From NCBI RefSeq assembly GCF_900162665.1, contig NZ_LT727812.1:143649-207648 (forward strand): DNA of 64,000 bases. Direction: 5' to 3'. The notes under the pieces were generated by a model. It searched no databases and was not told where the DNA came from. It was given only the letters and a program-made list of their open reading frames with translations. Source of the DNA: Oceanobacillus sojae. GTDB taxonomy: Bacteria > Bacillota > Bacilli > Bacillales > Amphibacillaceae. Positions 8,416 to 17,566 of this stretch are shown piece by piece. Position 1 is the first letter of the stretch, and each line of letters begins with the position of its first letter. The position numbers and the translations under genes are program-made.

Positions 8416-8650
8416 GACCAACCACGCAGACTCCTATGGGAACAGGGCGAGCTGAAGATCCACTTGAAAAGCGGGTTTCTTTTCAAGTTAGCTGAAGCCG
8501 TCCCCATGGAAAGCGGAGTGGTTGGTCGGAGCGGCGCTATATACAATCTGCATTTCAATAAAAAGGTGACAAAATGCAAGCAGGATAATAAAGAACATGC
8601 TTATCCTGGTATGGTAAGGTATAACTTACTCTCAGGCGCGAAAGTTGAGT
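8416..8650 (+). repeat. Large palindromic repeat, type 2, copy B
   Basis: Same architecture as copy A but with another outer stem: GACCAACCAC (8416-8425) pairs with GTGGTTGGTC (8518-8527). It keeps GACTCCTATGGGAA, GCTGAAGATCCACTT and AAGTTAGCTGAAG, and has a perfect 10-bp inner stem (8462-8471 with 8479-8488). The right arm ends in GCGCGAAAGTTGAGT at 8650, the end shared by all copies. The left boundary is uncertain. The stretch 8247-8415 between copies A and B holds no recognisable feature. Confidence 0.88.
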
Positions 8651-8675
8651 GAAGAACTAGTAATAAAACTCGTTT

Positions 8676-9965
8676 TCACTGCAAAATTTCTTCCAGATTA
8701 TCGAAAAATGTCGGATAGGATATGTTGATACTGTCTTTTTCATCCATTTCTACCGGTCCTTCTGATATAAGCGCAGAAATAACACCCATCATTGCAATCC
8801 GGTGGTCCATATAAGAGGAGATGGTGCCTCCTGTCAGCTTTGTCGGCCCTTCAATTACCATTCCATCTTCCGTTGGTATTATATTCGCTCCAAGCGCCTG
8901 CAGGTTTTGACAGACTGCTTCAATACGGTCTGTTTCCTTTACCTTCAGTTCTTCGGCATCCTTAATCACTGTTTTTCCATCTGCCTGTGTGGCCAGCAAA
9001 GCAAGTATCGGAATTTCATCAATAAGGCGCGGGATAACATCTCCTTCTATCGTCGTACCTTTTAAGGCAGTATGTTTAATAGTCAAATCACCAATTTTTT
9101 CGCCGCCTGTGATACGTTCGTTGGAAATTGTAATTGCTGCTCCCATTTGCTCCAACACATCTAAAATACCAGTACGGGACTCATTTAAACCAACATTTTT
9201 TAATGTAATGATACTTTCCGGTACGATAGCCCCGGCAGCTAAGAAGAAAGCGGCAGATGAAATATCGCCGGGTACTTCCACATCACACGCTTGCAAATCA
9301 CCTTTATTTGTAATGGCGATGCCTTCTTCCTTTTGCTTTAAATCCGCTCCAAAAGCTTGAAGCATAACCTCAGTGTGATTTCTTGTTTCTGTATCCTCTT
9401 GTACAACAGTTTCTCCTTCGGCAAGCAAACCAGCTAATAAAACAGCAGATTTCACTTGAGCACTCTTCACAGGGAGACGATAGGTAATTCCTTTTAATGC
9501 ACCGCCATGAACTGTGATCGGAAGATATTTTCCTCCTTCTTCTCCTTCAATCACTGCTCCCATTTCTCTTAATGGCGCAGTAACCCGGTCCATTGGACGC
9601 TTCGTAAGGGATGCGTCCCCAAATATATTTGTTTCAAATGGCAGTCCGGACAGGAGACCAAGCATTAACCTCGTTGTTGTACCTGAATTCCCGAAATCTA
9701 ATGCTTTTACTGGTTTTTTAAGTCCTTCCAGTCCGTTGCCATGAACTAGTACAGAATTTCCTTCTTTTTCAATCTGGACGCCCATCTCCCGAAAAGCATC
9801 AATGGTTCTGAGACAATCCTCTCCATCAAGGAAGTTCGTTACTTTTGTAATCCCATGTGAAATACTGCCAAAAATGATAGAGCGATGTGATATCGACTTA
9901 TCTCCAGGGACAATCACTTCTCCTTTCAATCTTGGTGAAGTATATTCAAATTGAACTCGTGACAC
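8676..9965 (-). CDS. aroA: 3-phosphoshikimate 1-carboxyvinyltransferase (EPSP synthase)
   Basis: A 429-residue enzyme joining shikimate 3-phosphate and phosphoenolpyruvate, the sixth shikimate pathway step. Visible family marks: GDKSISHRSI near residue 21, GNSGTTTRLMLG near 91, and the late KETDRIEA and DHRIAMM motifs. Start is GTG with a strong AAGGAGG site. It follows tyrA by 19 bases and closes the hisC-tyrA-aroA group. Called aroE in B. subtilis nomenclature. Confidence 0.97.
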   Translation of the reverse strand: MSRVQFEYTSPRLKGEVIVPGDKSISHRSIIFGSISHGITKVTNFLDGEDCLRTIDAFREMGVQIEKEGNSVLVHGNGLEGLKKPVKALDFGNSGTTTRLMLGLLSGLPFETNIFGDASLTKRPMDRVTAPLREMGAVIEGEEGGKYLPITVHGGALKGITYRLPVKSAQVKSAVLLAGLLAEGETVVQEDTETRNHTEVMLQAFGADLKQKEEGIAITNKGDLQACDVEVPGDISSAAFFLAAGAIVPESIITLKNVGLNESRTGILDVLEQMGAAITISNERITGGEKIGDLTIKHTALKGTTIEGDVIPRLIDEIPILALLATQADGKTVIKDAEELKVKETDRIEAVCQNLQALGANIIPTEDGMVIEGPTKLTGGTISSYMDHRIAMMGVISALISEGPVEMDEKDSINISYPTFFDNLEEILQ

Positions 9966-9984
9966 TGTCTTCGCCTCCTTGTTA

Positions 9985-11088
9985 TTAAGATTGAATCATT
10001 GTTTCAAATCCGCGCTGTTTTAATACCTTTTGACCTGCAACCTGAGCTTCTTTTGTGTAGAAGCTTAAGCGCAGTGCACCTGTAATCCCTTCCCGGACTT
10101 CCAGAATTTCGATGTTTTTAATACTTAATGACGCATTTGCCAAAATGAGTGCAACCTCAGCGATAGCGCCGGGCTGATCTGGAATGTCAACATATACATC
10201 ATAAAATGCAGGTATTGCACCGCGATCGCCTTCATTTAAACCATCTCTGTAATTTTTGGCGCTGTTTAAGTAGGTAATGACTTCTTCTCTTTCATTATCT
10301 TCAAGCAGTTTTTTTAAGTGCTCCATCTCAATAATCCAATCTGCAAGCATAGCCGACATTTTCGATTGATTATGGTAAAAAATATCCTGCCACATAACAG
10401 GGTTACTGGAGGCAATCCGGGTAATATCCCGGAACCCGCCTGCTGCAAGCTTTGGAAGAAAGGCGTGCTTCTTCTCCCATTTTCTCGCCTGATGGACAAG
10501 GGATGATGCAATCAAGTGTGGAAAGTGCGAAATAACTCCGGTCATCTCGTCATGTTCATCTGACTGCAATACAACGAAATTACTTTTCGTTGCAGATAAA
10601 ACCGCTCTCAACTTATCTACATTTTTCTCTATTGCATTATCAAGCGGGGACAGGACATAGATAGCATTCTCAAATAAATGTGCTTTGGCTGCTTCAATTC
10701 CTTTCTTGTGGGAGCCCGCCATCGGATGCCCGCCAATAAAGCGAATCGATTTATTTGTTAAATCATTAGCAGCGATAAGCACAGAACCTTTTACGGATGC
10801 TGTATCAGAGACAATGACCTCCTTCGTGAAAGGAAGACTGTTAAGCTGTGAAATAAGCTGTATCGTCTCTGAAATCGGCGCCGAAATAATAATAATATCC
10901 GCCTTCAATGCCGCCTCATCAAAATTTGTGGAAGCTTCATCAATGATACCGTGATTCAAAGCAAAATGAAGTGTATTTTCGCTTATGTCAAAACCAATTA
11001 TGTAATGTTCGGACTCTTTTTTGATTGCTTTAGCAATGGACCCGCCGATAAGGCCGAGCCCTGCTATTAATACCTGTTGCTTTTCCAT
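9985..11088 (-). CDS. tyrA: Prephenate dehydrogenase with C-terminal ACT domain
   Basis: 367 residues. An N-terminal Rossmann fold starts with GLGLIGGSIAKA (10-21); the catalytic region includes GGHPMAGSHKKGIEAA near 118-133 and ISHFPHLIASSLV near 185. The last 75 residues (YVDIPDQPGAIAEVALIL onward) form an ACT domain, a common place for tyrosine feedback. It oxidises prephenate to 4-hydroxyphenylpyruvate in tyrosine synthesis. Lies 13 bases after hisC. Confidence 0.96.
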   Translation of the reverse strand: MEKQQVLIAGLGLIGGSIAKAIKKESEHYIIGFDISENTLHFALNHGIIDEASTNFDEAALKADIIIISAPISETIQLISQLNSLPFTKEVIVSDTASVKGSVLIAANDLTNKSIRFIGGHPMAGSHKKGIEAAKAHLFENAIYVLSPLDNAIEKNVDKLRAVLSATKSNFVVLQSDEHDEMTGVISHFPHLIASSLVHQARKWEKKHAFLPKLAAGGFRDITRIASSNPVMWQDIFYHNQSKMSAMLADWIIEMEHLKKLLEDNEREEVITYLNSAKNYRDGLNEGDRGAIPAFYDVYVDIPDQPGAIAEVALILANASLSIKNIEILEVREGITGALRLSFYTKEAQVAGQKVLKQRGFETMIQS

Positions 11089-11101
11089 ACGTTCACCTAA
11101 C

Positions 11102-12196
11102 CTAATTTAATTGTTCTTGATATTCTCTTAAAACGTTCTCCATTACCTTCATATCTTCTGCTTTTCCAATTGTGACACGAATAGTATCAGGAATTCCCAA
11201 CAGTTCTCCGGGGCGCACAATAAAACCGTTTTTGATTAAATAATCAAAAGCATCCATTCCGCTTTTTGGTGTTTTCACGAGCAGGAAATTTGCTTCTGAT
11301 TCATAATAATCCCAGCCAATGGAATTTAAAAAAGCTTGAAACTGCTTTAAAACTTTTTTATTTTCCTGATACGTATGCTGAATAAAATCCTGGTCTAAAA
11401 AAGCGATAACCGCTGCCTGCTGTGCTGCAGATGTGGTATTAAACGGACCGCGGACTTTATCCAAGGTTTCCACGATTAAAGGATCTGCTACTCCATAGCC
11501 AATTCTGAGACCTGCCAGGCCGTATGCTTTTGAAAATGTACGTAAAACAATCAGATTGGGATATTTCTTCAACAATCCCAGAGCATTTATATCCTTTTCA
11601 GGCTGTAAAAATTCAAAATATGCTTCGTCTAAAACGACTAAAACATCTGAAGGGCATTTGCTTAAAAAGTTTTCCAGTTCTTCTTTAGAAAGAGCAGTTC
11701 CCGTCGGGTTATTAGGTGTACAGATCCAGATGATTTTTGTATTATCCTGCACAGAACCAAGCATCTTATCAAGCGAGTGACTGCCATCTTCATTTACCGG
11801 ATGCTCGATAATCTCTGCACCTTCAATTAAAGCATAATGCTTATATTGCGGAAATGTAGGTGTTGCCATGACAACCTGATCTCCTATAGTAAGATAAGAA
11901 CGGCACAGCATCTGAATAATTTCTTCCGAACCGCTCCCGAAAATAAGCGATTCCGGACTCACATTTAATTTTTCACTGATTAAATAGCGAAGTTCAGATG
12001 TATAGCCGTCCGGATAAATATGAAATGCAGGTTCATTTGTCAGAAACAATTCTTTTACTTTATCTGAAAAACCATAAGGATTCTCATTAGATGCTAATTT
12101 AACAATATAATCAAGTCCGAATTCCTTTTGAATATCCTTTGTCTGCTTCCCTTGTTTATATGGACTGAGCTGTTTTAATACTTCTTTACTTCTCAT
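11102..12196 (-). CDS. hisC: Histidinol-phosphate / aromatic aminotransferase
   Basis: A 364-residue fold type I PLP enzyme with the substrate motif ASNENPYG near 37, CTPNNPTGT near 159 and the PLP lysine in RTFSKAYGLAGLRIGYG near 222. Beside tyrA it likely also transaminates phenylpyruvate and hydroxyphenylpyruvate, as HisC does in B. subtilis (established there, inferred here). In B. subtilis the six trp genes lie between aroH and hisC; here only a 143-bp repeat does. Confidence 0.95.
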   Translation of the reverse strand: MRSKEVLKQLSPYKQGKQTKDIQKEFGLDYIVKLASNENPYGFSDKVKELFLTNEPAFHIYPDGYTSELRYLISEKLNVSPESLIFGSGSEEIIQMLCRSYLTIGDQVVMATPTFPQYKHYALIEGAEIIEHPVNEDGSHSLDKMLGSVQDNTKIIWICTPNNPTGTALSKEELENFLSKCPSDVLVVLDEAYFEFLQPEKDINALGLLKKYPNLIVLRTFSKAYGLAGLRIGYGVADPLIVETLDKVRGPFNTTSAAQQAAVIAFLDQDFIQHTYQENKKVLKQFQAFLNSIGWDYYESEANFLLVKTPKSGMDAFDYLIKNGFIVRPGELLGIPDTIRVTIGKAEDMKVMENVLREYQEQLN

Positions 12197-12228
12197 TGCT
12201 TAACTATCCTTTCTTTCTAAAAATGAGC

Positions 12229-12371
12229 GTTCAAAAAGTCCGATAAAAAGGACCAAGAAGTTCAAGGCGGCGTAGCTTTGAGTAACGCAGCGTATTTTTT
12301 AGATACGTGAGTAACGGAAAAGCAAGCCAACGTAGAAATTCGAAGTGTCATTTTTGTTGGTCTTTTTGAAC
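12229..12371. repeat. Short element with GTTCAAAAAG inverted ends, copy E1
   Basis: A 143-bp element bounded by GTTCAAAAAGTCC at 12229 and its inverted form GGTCTTTTTGAAC ending at 12371 (one mismatch in 13). Inside is a GC-rich stretch with GAGTAACG twice around the pair GCGTATTTTTTAGATACG. No coding capacity of its own. It overlaps the end of aroH: the last codons and stop of that gene are element sequence. No target duplication is obvious. Confidence 0.85.
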
Positions 12372-12734
12372 ATCGTCTAAAAGGTCTGGACGAAGCTTTA
12401 CTGCTTCCCTCTGAAAAGTATGCTCCACCTCTGTCTGCTGTTTATCGGTATTAACAACCATCATAATTCGAATACACTTAGGCAGGCTGCCGGGAACAGC
12501 TATTTCCTGCATACACATAACAGGGACATATTTCCATCCATGAATTTCACGTAATGCTTTTGCCGGAAAAGCTGCGTCTATATCTTTTGTTACGGAAATA
12601 AAAGCATGGGACACGTCTTCCGGTTTAATATTATTCTTCTCTGCCATTTCCAGTACCAATGTTCTGGTATGCTCAATGATTTCACTGGATTCATTCTTTT
12701 CTACGGTGGTAGCACCCCGTACGCCTCTTGTCAT
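12348..12734 (-). CDS. aroH: Chorismate mutase, AroH type, with repeat-derived C-terminus
   Basis: 128 residues, start MTRGVRGATTVEKN, the typical opening of monofunctional AroH chorismate mutases (about 127 residues). Converts chorismate to prephenate. Arg7 and the CIRIMMVVNTD strand segment are conserved. The start ATG overlaps the aroB stop (ATGA), so translation is probably coupled. The tail VQKDQQK and the stop codon come from the terminal repeat of element E1, replacing whatever tail was ancestral; the catalytic core is intact. Confidence 0.95.
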   Translation of the reverse strand: MTRGVRGATTVEKNESSEIIEHTRTLVLEMAEKNNIKPEDVSHAFISVTKDIDAAFPAKALREIHGWKYVPVMCMQEIAVPGSLPKCIRIMMVVNTDKQQTEVEHTFQREAVKLRPDLLDDVQKDQQK

Positions 12735-13807
12735 AGCTTGTTCATCCTCTCTATATACGTTTTGATATAAGCCTCCACAGAGGAATCATCTAAGTTTTCG
12801 ACAGTCGGCTCCCCAACTTTATTTAATAACACCATTTGAATGTGGCCTGACACGGACTTTTTATCCGACTTCATACTTTTAATAAGCTTGGCAATATTTT
12901 TTTCTTCTATGTCGATAACAGGATATTCATTTATTTTCATCCAATTGTACAGCTTATGAAAAGGGAGTTCTTCTCCTGATACATCTTCACTCACATGAAG
13001 AGCAAATAACATACCGTTTGCTACAGCTTCTCCATGTGTTATCTTTCCGTAACCGAGTGTAGCCTCCAGCGCGTGTCCCAGCGTATGTCCAAGGTTTAAA
13101 TATTTACGCACGCCAGACTCTTTTTCGTCTTCTTCCACAATATTTGCTTTTACTTTTATACCGGCCTCTAAGTGATTTTCCAATTGATCAGAAGAGACCT
13201 GATTTAAAGAAAGAGCCAATAATTCTTCTGACAAATCAATATCCGAAATAAGTCCTTCTTTTAAAATTTCAGCATAGCCGCTCCGGATTTCGCGATAAGG
13301 TAAAGATTTCAGTGTTTCCGTATCATATAAAACAGCGGCCGGTGGGTAGAAACAGCCAATTAAATTTTTTCCTGATTCATGATTAATAGCTACCTTTCCC
13401 CCGACGCTGCTGTCATGTGCCAAAATAGTTGTCGGCATTTGAATATAGTCGATTCCGCGCATAAAGGTCGCTGCAACGAATCCTCCCAAGTCGCCTATCA
13501 CACCGCCGCCTAAAGCAATGATAAGCGATTTACGATCTAAACCACTCTCGATTGCCTTAGTCTGCAATGTATAATATTGCTTTATACTTTTAGAAGCTTC
13601 TCCGGAAGGGACAATATAGGAATAGATATGCTCGTCTTCCAGGCTGTCTGCAACATCCTGCAGGTATTTATCAGCTATCTTATCGTCCGTTATAATCAAA
13701 ATAGAGCTGTATTTTTTGTTTAGCCACTTTTTTATATGAAACCGTAATCCAGCTTCCATCACAATCGGATAGTTACGCTGGCTGGACTGGATTGTCAGCT
13801 GTTTCAT
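12731..13807 (-). CDS. aroB: 3-dehydroquinate synthase
   Basis: 358 residues. NAD-binding GGGVIGDLGGFVAATFMRG near 101-119, HDSSVGGKVAINH near 132 and the zinc-site histidines in NLGHTLGHALE near 236 identify 3-dehydroquinate synthase, which converts DAHP to 3-dehydroquinate. It begins directly after the aroC stop and overlaps aroH by four bases, so aroC-aroB-aroH is a tight operon. Confidence 0.97.
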   Translation of the reverse strand: MKQLTIQSSQRNYPIVMEAGLRFHIKKWLNKKYSSILIITDDKIADKYLQDVADSLEDEHIYSYIVPSGEASKSIKQYYTLQTKAIESGLDRKSLIIALGGGVIGDLGGFVAATFMRGIDYIQMPTTILAHDSSVGGKVAINHESGKNLIGCFYPPAAVLYDTETLKSLPYREIRSGYAEILKEGLISDIDLSEELLALSLNQVSSDQLENHLEAGIKVKANIVEEDEKESGVRKYLNLGHTLGHALEATLGYGKITHGEAVANGMLFALHVSEDVSGEELPFHKLYNWMKINEYPVIDIEEKNIAKLIKSMKSDKKSVSGHIQMVLLNKVGEPTVENLDDSSVEAYIKTYIERMNKL

Positions 13808-14977
13808 TTAGAAGCACCTGATTTCTTCCCGGTATTGATCAATTGCCTGTTTTAACTGCGGGAAACGGTCACTTGAAAATTGTTCTGTGACGGCTTTTGC
13901 AACTTCAAAAGCGACAACATGCTCCATAACTACAGAAGCAGCAGGAACTGCACAAGCATCTGATCTTTCTACAGTTGCTTTGAAAGGCTCTTTTGTTTCT
14001 ATATCCACACTTTGCAATGGACGCTTCATCAAGGTAGGAATAGGTTTCATGACACCTCGTACAACAATGGGCATCCCCGTTGTCATTCCGCCTTCAAAGC
14101 CGCCAAGACGATTCGTTGTCCGGTAGTATCCATCCGCTTCATTCCAGGCAATTTCGTCATGTACTTCACTGCCATTTAAACGGGCAGCTTCAAAACCTAT
14201 TCCAAATTCTACTCCTTTGAATGCGTTGATGCTGATTACACTAGCTGCAATCTTGCTGTCCAGCTTTCTGTCATAATGGACATACGAACCGATTCCGGCC
14301 GGGAGTCCTTCTACATAAACCTCACAGACGCCGCCGATAGAATCACCAATGCTTTTTGCTTCATCGATTGCTTCAATCATTGGCTGTTCCACATTTGAGT
14401 CTAATACCATTACAGGAGAATTCCCGGAAATTTCGGCACGTTCTTTCGCGGTTAAATTATTTTTTTCTTCTGCACGGATACCTGCAATTTCTTTTACATA
14501 TCCTGTGACGTAAATTCCTAACTGCTCTAAAAGAGATTTAGCCACTGCGCCTGCTGCAACTCTGGCACCGGTTTCTCTTGCAGAGGAACGCTCTAAAACA
14601 TTTCGCATATCCCGGTGTCCGTATTTAAGGCCGCCATTTAAATCAGCATGCCCCGGACGAGGTTTTGTGACCACTCTGCGCAGCTTGGCTCCTTCTTCTA
14701 AAGGATCCTCACCCATAATATCGGTCCAATGCTTAAAATCATCATTATGTATGACAAGAGAAACAGGAGATCCAAGTGTGTATCCGTGACGAACACCGCT
14801 TGTAATATCCACTGTATCCTTCTCGATTTGCATTCTCTTCCCTCTGCCGTGCCCGCCTTGTCTTCTGCGCAGGCTCTCATTAATATCTTCTGCTTTTAAT
14901 TCCATCTGTGAGGGCAGGCCCTCGATAATTGTCGTTAATTGTTTTCCATGTGACTCTCCAGCTGTTAAGTAACGCAC
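13808..14977 (-). CDS. aroC: Chorismate synthase
   Basis: 389 residues starting [20 protein letters not shown], with [12 protein letters not shown] near 39, [14 protein letters not shown] near 107 and the [15 protein letters not shown] segment near 130, all characteristic. It makes chorismate from EPSP using reduced FMN. First gene of aroC-aroB-aroH (named aroF in B. subtilis). The 190 bases upstream are AT-rich; I could not settle on one promoter. Confidence 0.97.
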   Translation of the reverse strand: MRYLTAGESHGKQLTTIIEGLPSQMELKAEDINESLRRRQGGHGRGKRMQIEKDTVDITSGVRHGYTLGSPVSLVIHNDDFKHWTDIMGEDPLEEGAKLRRVVTKPRPGHADLNGGLKYGHRDMRNVLERSSARETGARVAAGAVAKSLLEQLGIYVTGYVKEIAGIRAEEKNNLTAKERAEISGNSPVMVLDSNVEQPMIEAIDEAKSIGDSIGGVCEVYVEGLPAGIGSYVHYDRKLDSKIAASVISINAFKGVEFGIGFEAARLNGSEVHDEIAWNEADGYYRTTNRLGGFEGGMTTGMPIVVRGVMKPIPTLMKRPLQSVDIETKEPFKATVERSDACAVPAASVVMEHVVAFEVAKAVTEQFSSDRFPQLKQAIDQYREEIRCF

Positions 14978-15166
14978 TACACATTCTCCTTTACCTTATG
15001 AAGCTATTAAAATTGAGTAAGTATAGTCTGCTGACATCAAACCTTTTTTTACTAAAAATAACATGTCATATTTTTTTGATAATATCGAATATACTTTACC
15101 CATTTAAATAGTTGAAAGTTTTCTAATTACTATATCATATAATCATGCATTTCGGGTAGTGTAAAT

Positions 15167-15940
15167 TTATTGTTTTCGATAAAAAAAGCTGTCTTCCAGA
15201 TAAAAGCCATAGCGTTCTGCATTAAATATCTGTTCTGTACTGCCGACAAACAGGCAGCCATCTTTAGCTAATGCCTTATTAAAATTTTGGAATATAGTAT
15301 TCTTAGCTTCATCCGTAAAATAGATTAATACATTTCTGCAGACGATTAAATCAACATCTTTTGGATAAGAATCTTCTAATAAATTATGCCGCTCAAAACG
15401 AATATGCTTTCTTAAGGACGGGCTGACCTGAAATATGGTGCCCTGCGATGTGAAGTATTTCTTTTTTAATGCAGCTGGCAGTTCTTTTAAAGAGCGCTCC
15501 TGATAATTTCCCTGCTTTGCCGCCATTAAGACTGCCTGATCGAAGTCTGTAGCACGGATCTGATAGTTTAGGGCCGGAAAATACTCTTCTAACATCATTG
15601 CAAGACTATAAGGCTCTTCACCTGTTGAACATGCTGCACTCCATATGGATATCTTTCTTTTATTTTTTATTAATTCGGGAATTATTTTTTTCTGTAAAAC
15701 ATCCCAGCGGTTAGGATTACGGTAAAATTCAGAGACATTAATCGTTAATTTTTCAGTGAACTCCTCCAGCAATTTAGAGTCCCTCTGACAAGCCGCAAAA
15801 TAATCTACATAGCTTGTAAATTTATGTTTATCTCTTAAAGTTGTAATACGGCGTTTCATCTGAGCCTCTTTATATAGACTTAAATTCAGTTTAAGAGATT
15901 GATGCACTTTTAATTTCATCAAATCATAGTCGTCTTTCAA
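15167..15940 (-). CDS. cheR: Chemotaxis protein methyltransferase CheR
   Basis: 257 residues with a helical N-terminal domain (LYKEAQMKRRITTL) and an S-adenosylmethionine-dependent methyltransferase domain marked by WSAACSTGEEPYSLAM and DLIVCRNVLIYF. It methylates glutamates of chemoreceptors. I choose a TTG start at 15940 behind GAGGAGG: this gives 257 residues against 256 in B. subtilis. A longer frame back to the ndk stop would read through the ndk terminator. No other che gene is nearby, as in B. subtilis, where cheR also lies between ndk and the aro genes. Confidence 0.93.
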   Translation of the reverse strand: MKDDYDLMKLKVHQSLKLNLSLYKEAQMKRRITTLRDKHKFTSYVDYFAACQRDSKLLEEFTEKLTINVSEFYRNPNRWDVLQKKIIPELIKNKRKISIWSAACSTGEEPYSLAMMLEEYFPALNYQIRATDFDQAVLMAAKQGNYQERSLKELPAALKKKYFTSQGTIFQVSPSLRKHIRFERHNLLEDSYPKDVDLIVCRNVLIYFTDEAKNTIFQNFNKALAKDGCLFVGSTEQIFNAERYGFYLEDSFFYRKQ

Positions 15941-15970
15941 TTCATTATCCTCCTCTGCTCTTCTTACGCA

Positions 15971-15997
15971 AAAACCTCCGCTTTTAACGGAGGTTTT
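15971..15997 (-). terminator. Terminator of the hep-ndk transcript
   Basis: Perfect 10-bp stem AAAACCTCCG/CGGAGGTTTT with a 7-nt loop, 17 bases after the ndk stop, with a T-tract on the minus strand. It separates ndk from cheR. Confidence 0.85.
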
Positions 15998-16013
15998 CGG
16001 TAACACTTTCACT

Positions 16014-16460
16014 TTAATAAATCCAAGCTTCAGTTTTTTTGTCGTAAGAATTCAATTCCTTCTCATCAAAAAAGAGCCCAATTTCTCTTGAAGCGCTTTC
16101 TAAAGAGTCAGAACCGTGAATGATGTTCTTTCCAACGCTAATACCGTAGTCTCCCCGGATTGTGCCTGGAAGTGCTTCAGATGGATTTGTTTTCCCCATC
16201 ATTGTTCGTGCTGAAGCTACGACATTTTCACCTTCCCACACCATTGCAAATACTGGTCCAGAAGTAATAAAATCAACCAGTTCTCCGAAAAATGGGCGTT
16301 CCTTATGCTCACTATAGTGTGTTTCAGCTAAATCAGAAGATATTGTCATTAATTTAGCTCCGACTAATTTAAATCCCTTTTGCTCAAATCGTGCAACAAT
16401 ATCTCCAATTAAATTGCGCTGCACACCATCTGGTTTCACCATTAAAAAAGTTGTCTCCAT
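16014..16460 (-). CDS. ndk: Nucleoside diphosphate kinase
   Basis: 148 residues starting [16 protein letters not shown], with the conserved [15 protein letters not shown] and the phospho-histidine segment IIHGSDS near residue 115. It moves the terminal phosphate between nucleoside triphosphates. The ATG at 16460 is preferred over a GTG nine bases upstream that is part of the binding site AGGGTGA. Followed by a strong terminator. Confidence 0.97.
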   Translation of the reverse strand: METTFLMVKPDGVQRNLIGDIVARFEQKGFKLVGAKLMTISSDLAETHYSEHKERPFFGELVDFITSGPVFAMVWEGENVVASARTMMGKTNPSEALPGTIRGDYGISVGKNIIHGSDSLESASREIGLFFDEKELNSYDKKTEAWIY

Positions 16461-16556
16461 TAAAATCACCCTATCCTTATGTAATTATAAAAAAGTGAAA
16501 AATGTAACCTCTAAAATAGTAACAAATTCCCTGGTAAATAACAATATCTATTTTTG

Positions 16557-17528
16557 CTAGGAACGCCTTTTTCCGATAAATGTCGCAATATCCTGTAAGC
16601 TTTTCTTTGCTCTGGATGCTTGCATGCCATCTAAAGATTTCAATGCCTTTTGTAAATACAGATCGCTTACTGCATAGCTTTTTTTAATTGCATCCGTATT
16701 TTTCAAAGAACTGATCAGTTTTTGCATCGCTTTAGGCTCAATGTCCTGGTTGCTGTTTATCAATGTCGTAAATTGTTCTCTTAATTCCTTATTTTCCATG
16801 GCATATAGAACCGGAAGTGTAATATTACCTTGTAACAAATCATTTCCTGCAGGCTTGCCCAGTTCTTTTGCAGTGGAGGTGAAATCAAGAATATCATCAA
16901 TAATTTGATAAGACATACCTACATTATAACCATAACGGTACAATTTATTAGCATCCTGTTCACTTAGTCCGCCAACTAATGCACCTAATTTACAGCTGCA
17001 TGCAATTAACACAGCAGTCTTTCTCTTTATACGGCGAAGGTAATCGCGGAAGTTCTGATTCCACTGATATTTAAATTCTATTTGCTCAATCTCCCCGACA
17101 GATACTTCTATGAGCGTTTTTGATAATAAAGTATGTATTCTTGGATCTTTTATTTTTGTTATTTCTTCCAAAGCCCTTGCAAGAATAAAATCTCCCGTAT
17201 ACATAGCGATTCGATTTCCATATTGGGAAGCAGTTGTCGGTTTTCCGCGGCGGAGCTCTGCTTCATCAATGACATCATCATGGACAAGCGTTGCCATGTG
17301 AATAAGTTCTAATGTCACAGCAACTTTTTGTATCTTCTCGAAATCATAATTGCCTAAATGGCACGAAAGCAAAACAAAAACAGGACGAATACGTTTCCCT
17401 CCTGCTTTCAATAATGCCGTAGAAGCGTCTCGAAGTACGGGATGTTCAGCCTGAATGCTCTTCTGTAGTGTTTTCTCTATAGAATCCATATCTTTCGTTA
17501 AAAAGCCATAAATCTTTGGTAGTTTCAT
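16557..17528 (-). CDS. hepT: Heptaprenyl diphosphate synthase, component II
   Basis: 323 residues. The two aspartate-rich motifs of trans-prenyltransferases are present (HDDVID at about 83-88; IDDILDF near 215), with GGKRIRPVF at 43-51. With HepS it makes heptaprenyl diphosphate, the side chain of menaquinone-7. ATG at 17528 is chosen because the alternative GTG upstream falls within AAGGTGA. Third gene of hepS-menG-hepT. Confidence 0.96.
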   Translation of the reverse strand: MKLPKIYGFLTKDMDSIEKTLQKSIQAEHPVLRDASTALLKAGGKRIRPVFVLLSCHLGNYDFEKIQKVAVTLELIHMATLVHDDVIDEAELRRGKPTTASQYGNRIAMYTGDFILARALEEITKIKDPRIHTLLSKTLIEVSVGEIEQIEFKYQWNQNFRDYLRRIKRKTAVLIACSCKLGALVGGLSEQDANKLYRYGYNVGMSYQIIDDILDFTSTAKELGKPAGNDLLQGNITLPVLYAMENKELREQFTTLINSNQDIEPKAMQKLISSLKNTDAIKKSYAVSDLYLQKALKSLDGMQASRAKKSLQDIATFIGKRRS

Positions 17529-17566
17529 GTAAGTCACCTTATTTTACTAGTAAATTCATTTTGTTT

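Noticed and set aside
8407..8652. Open frame of 81 codons on the plus strand
   Set aside because: Entirely within repeat copy B; the frame follows the hairpin arms and shows no protein-like pattern.
15941..16012. Longer N-terminus for CheR
   Set aside because: It would be translated from the ndk terminator hairpin; the TTG start behind GAGGAGG gives the family length.
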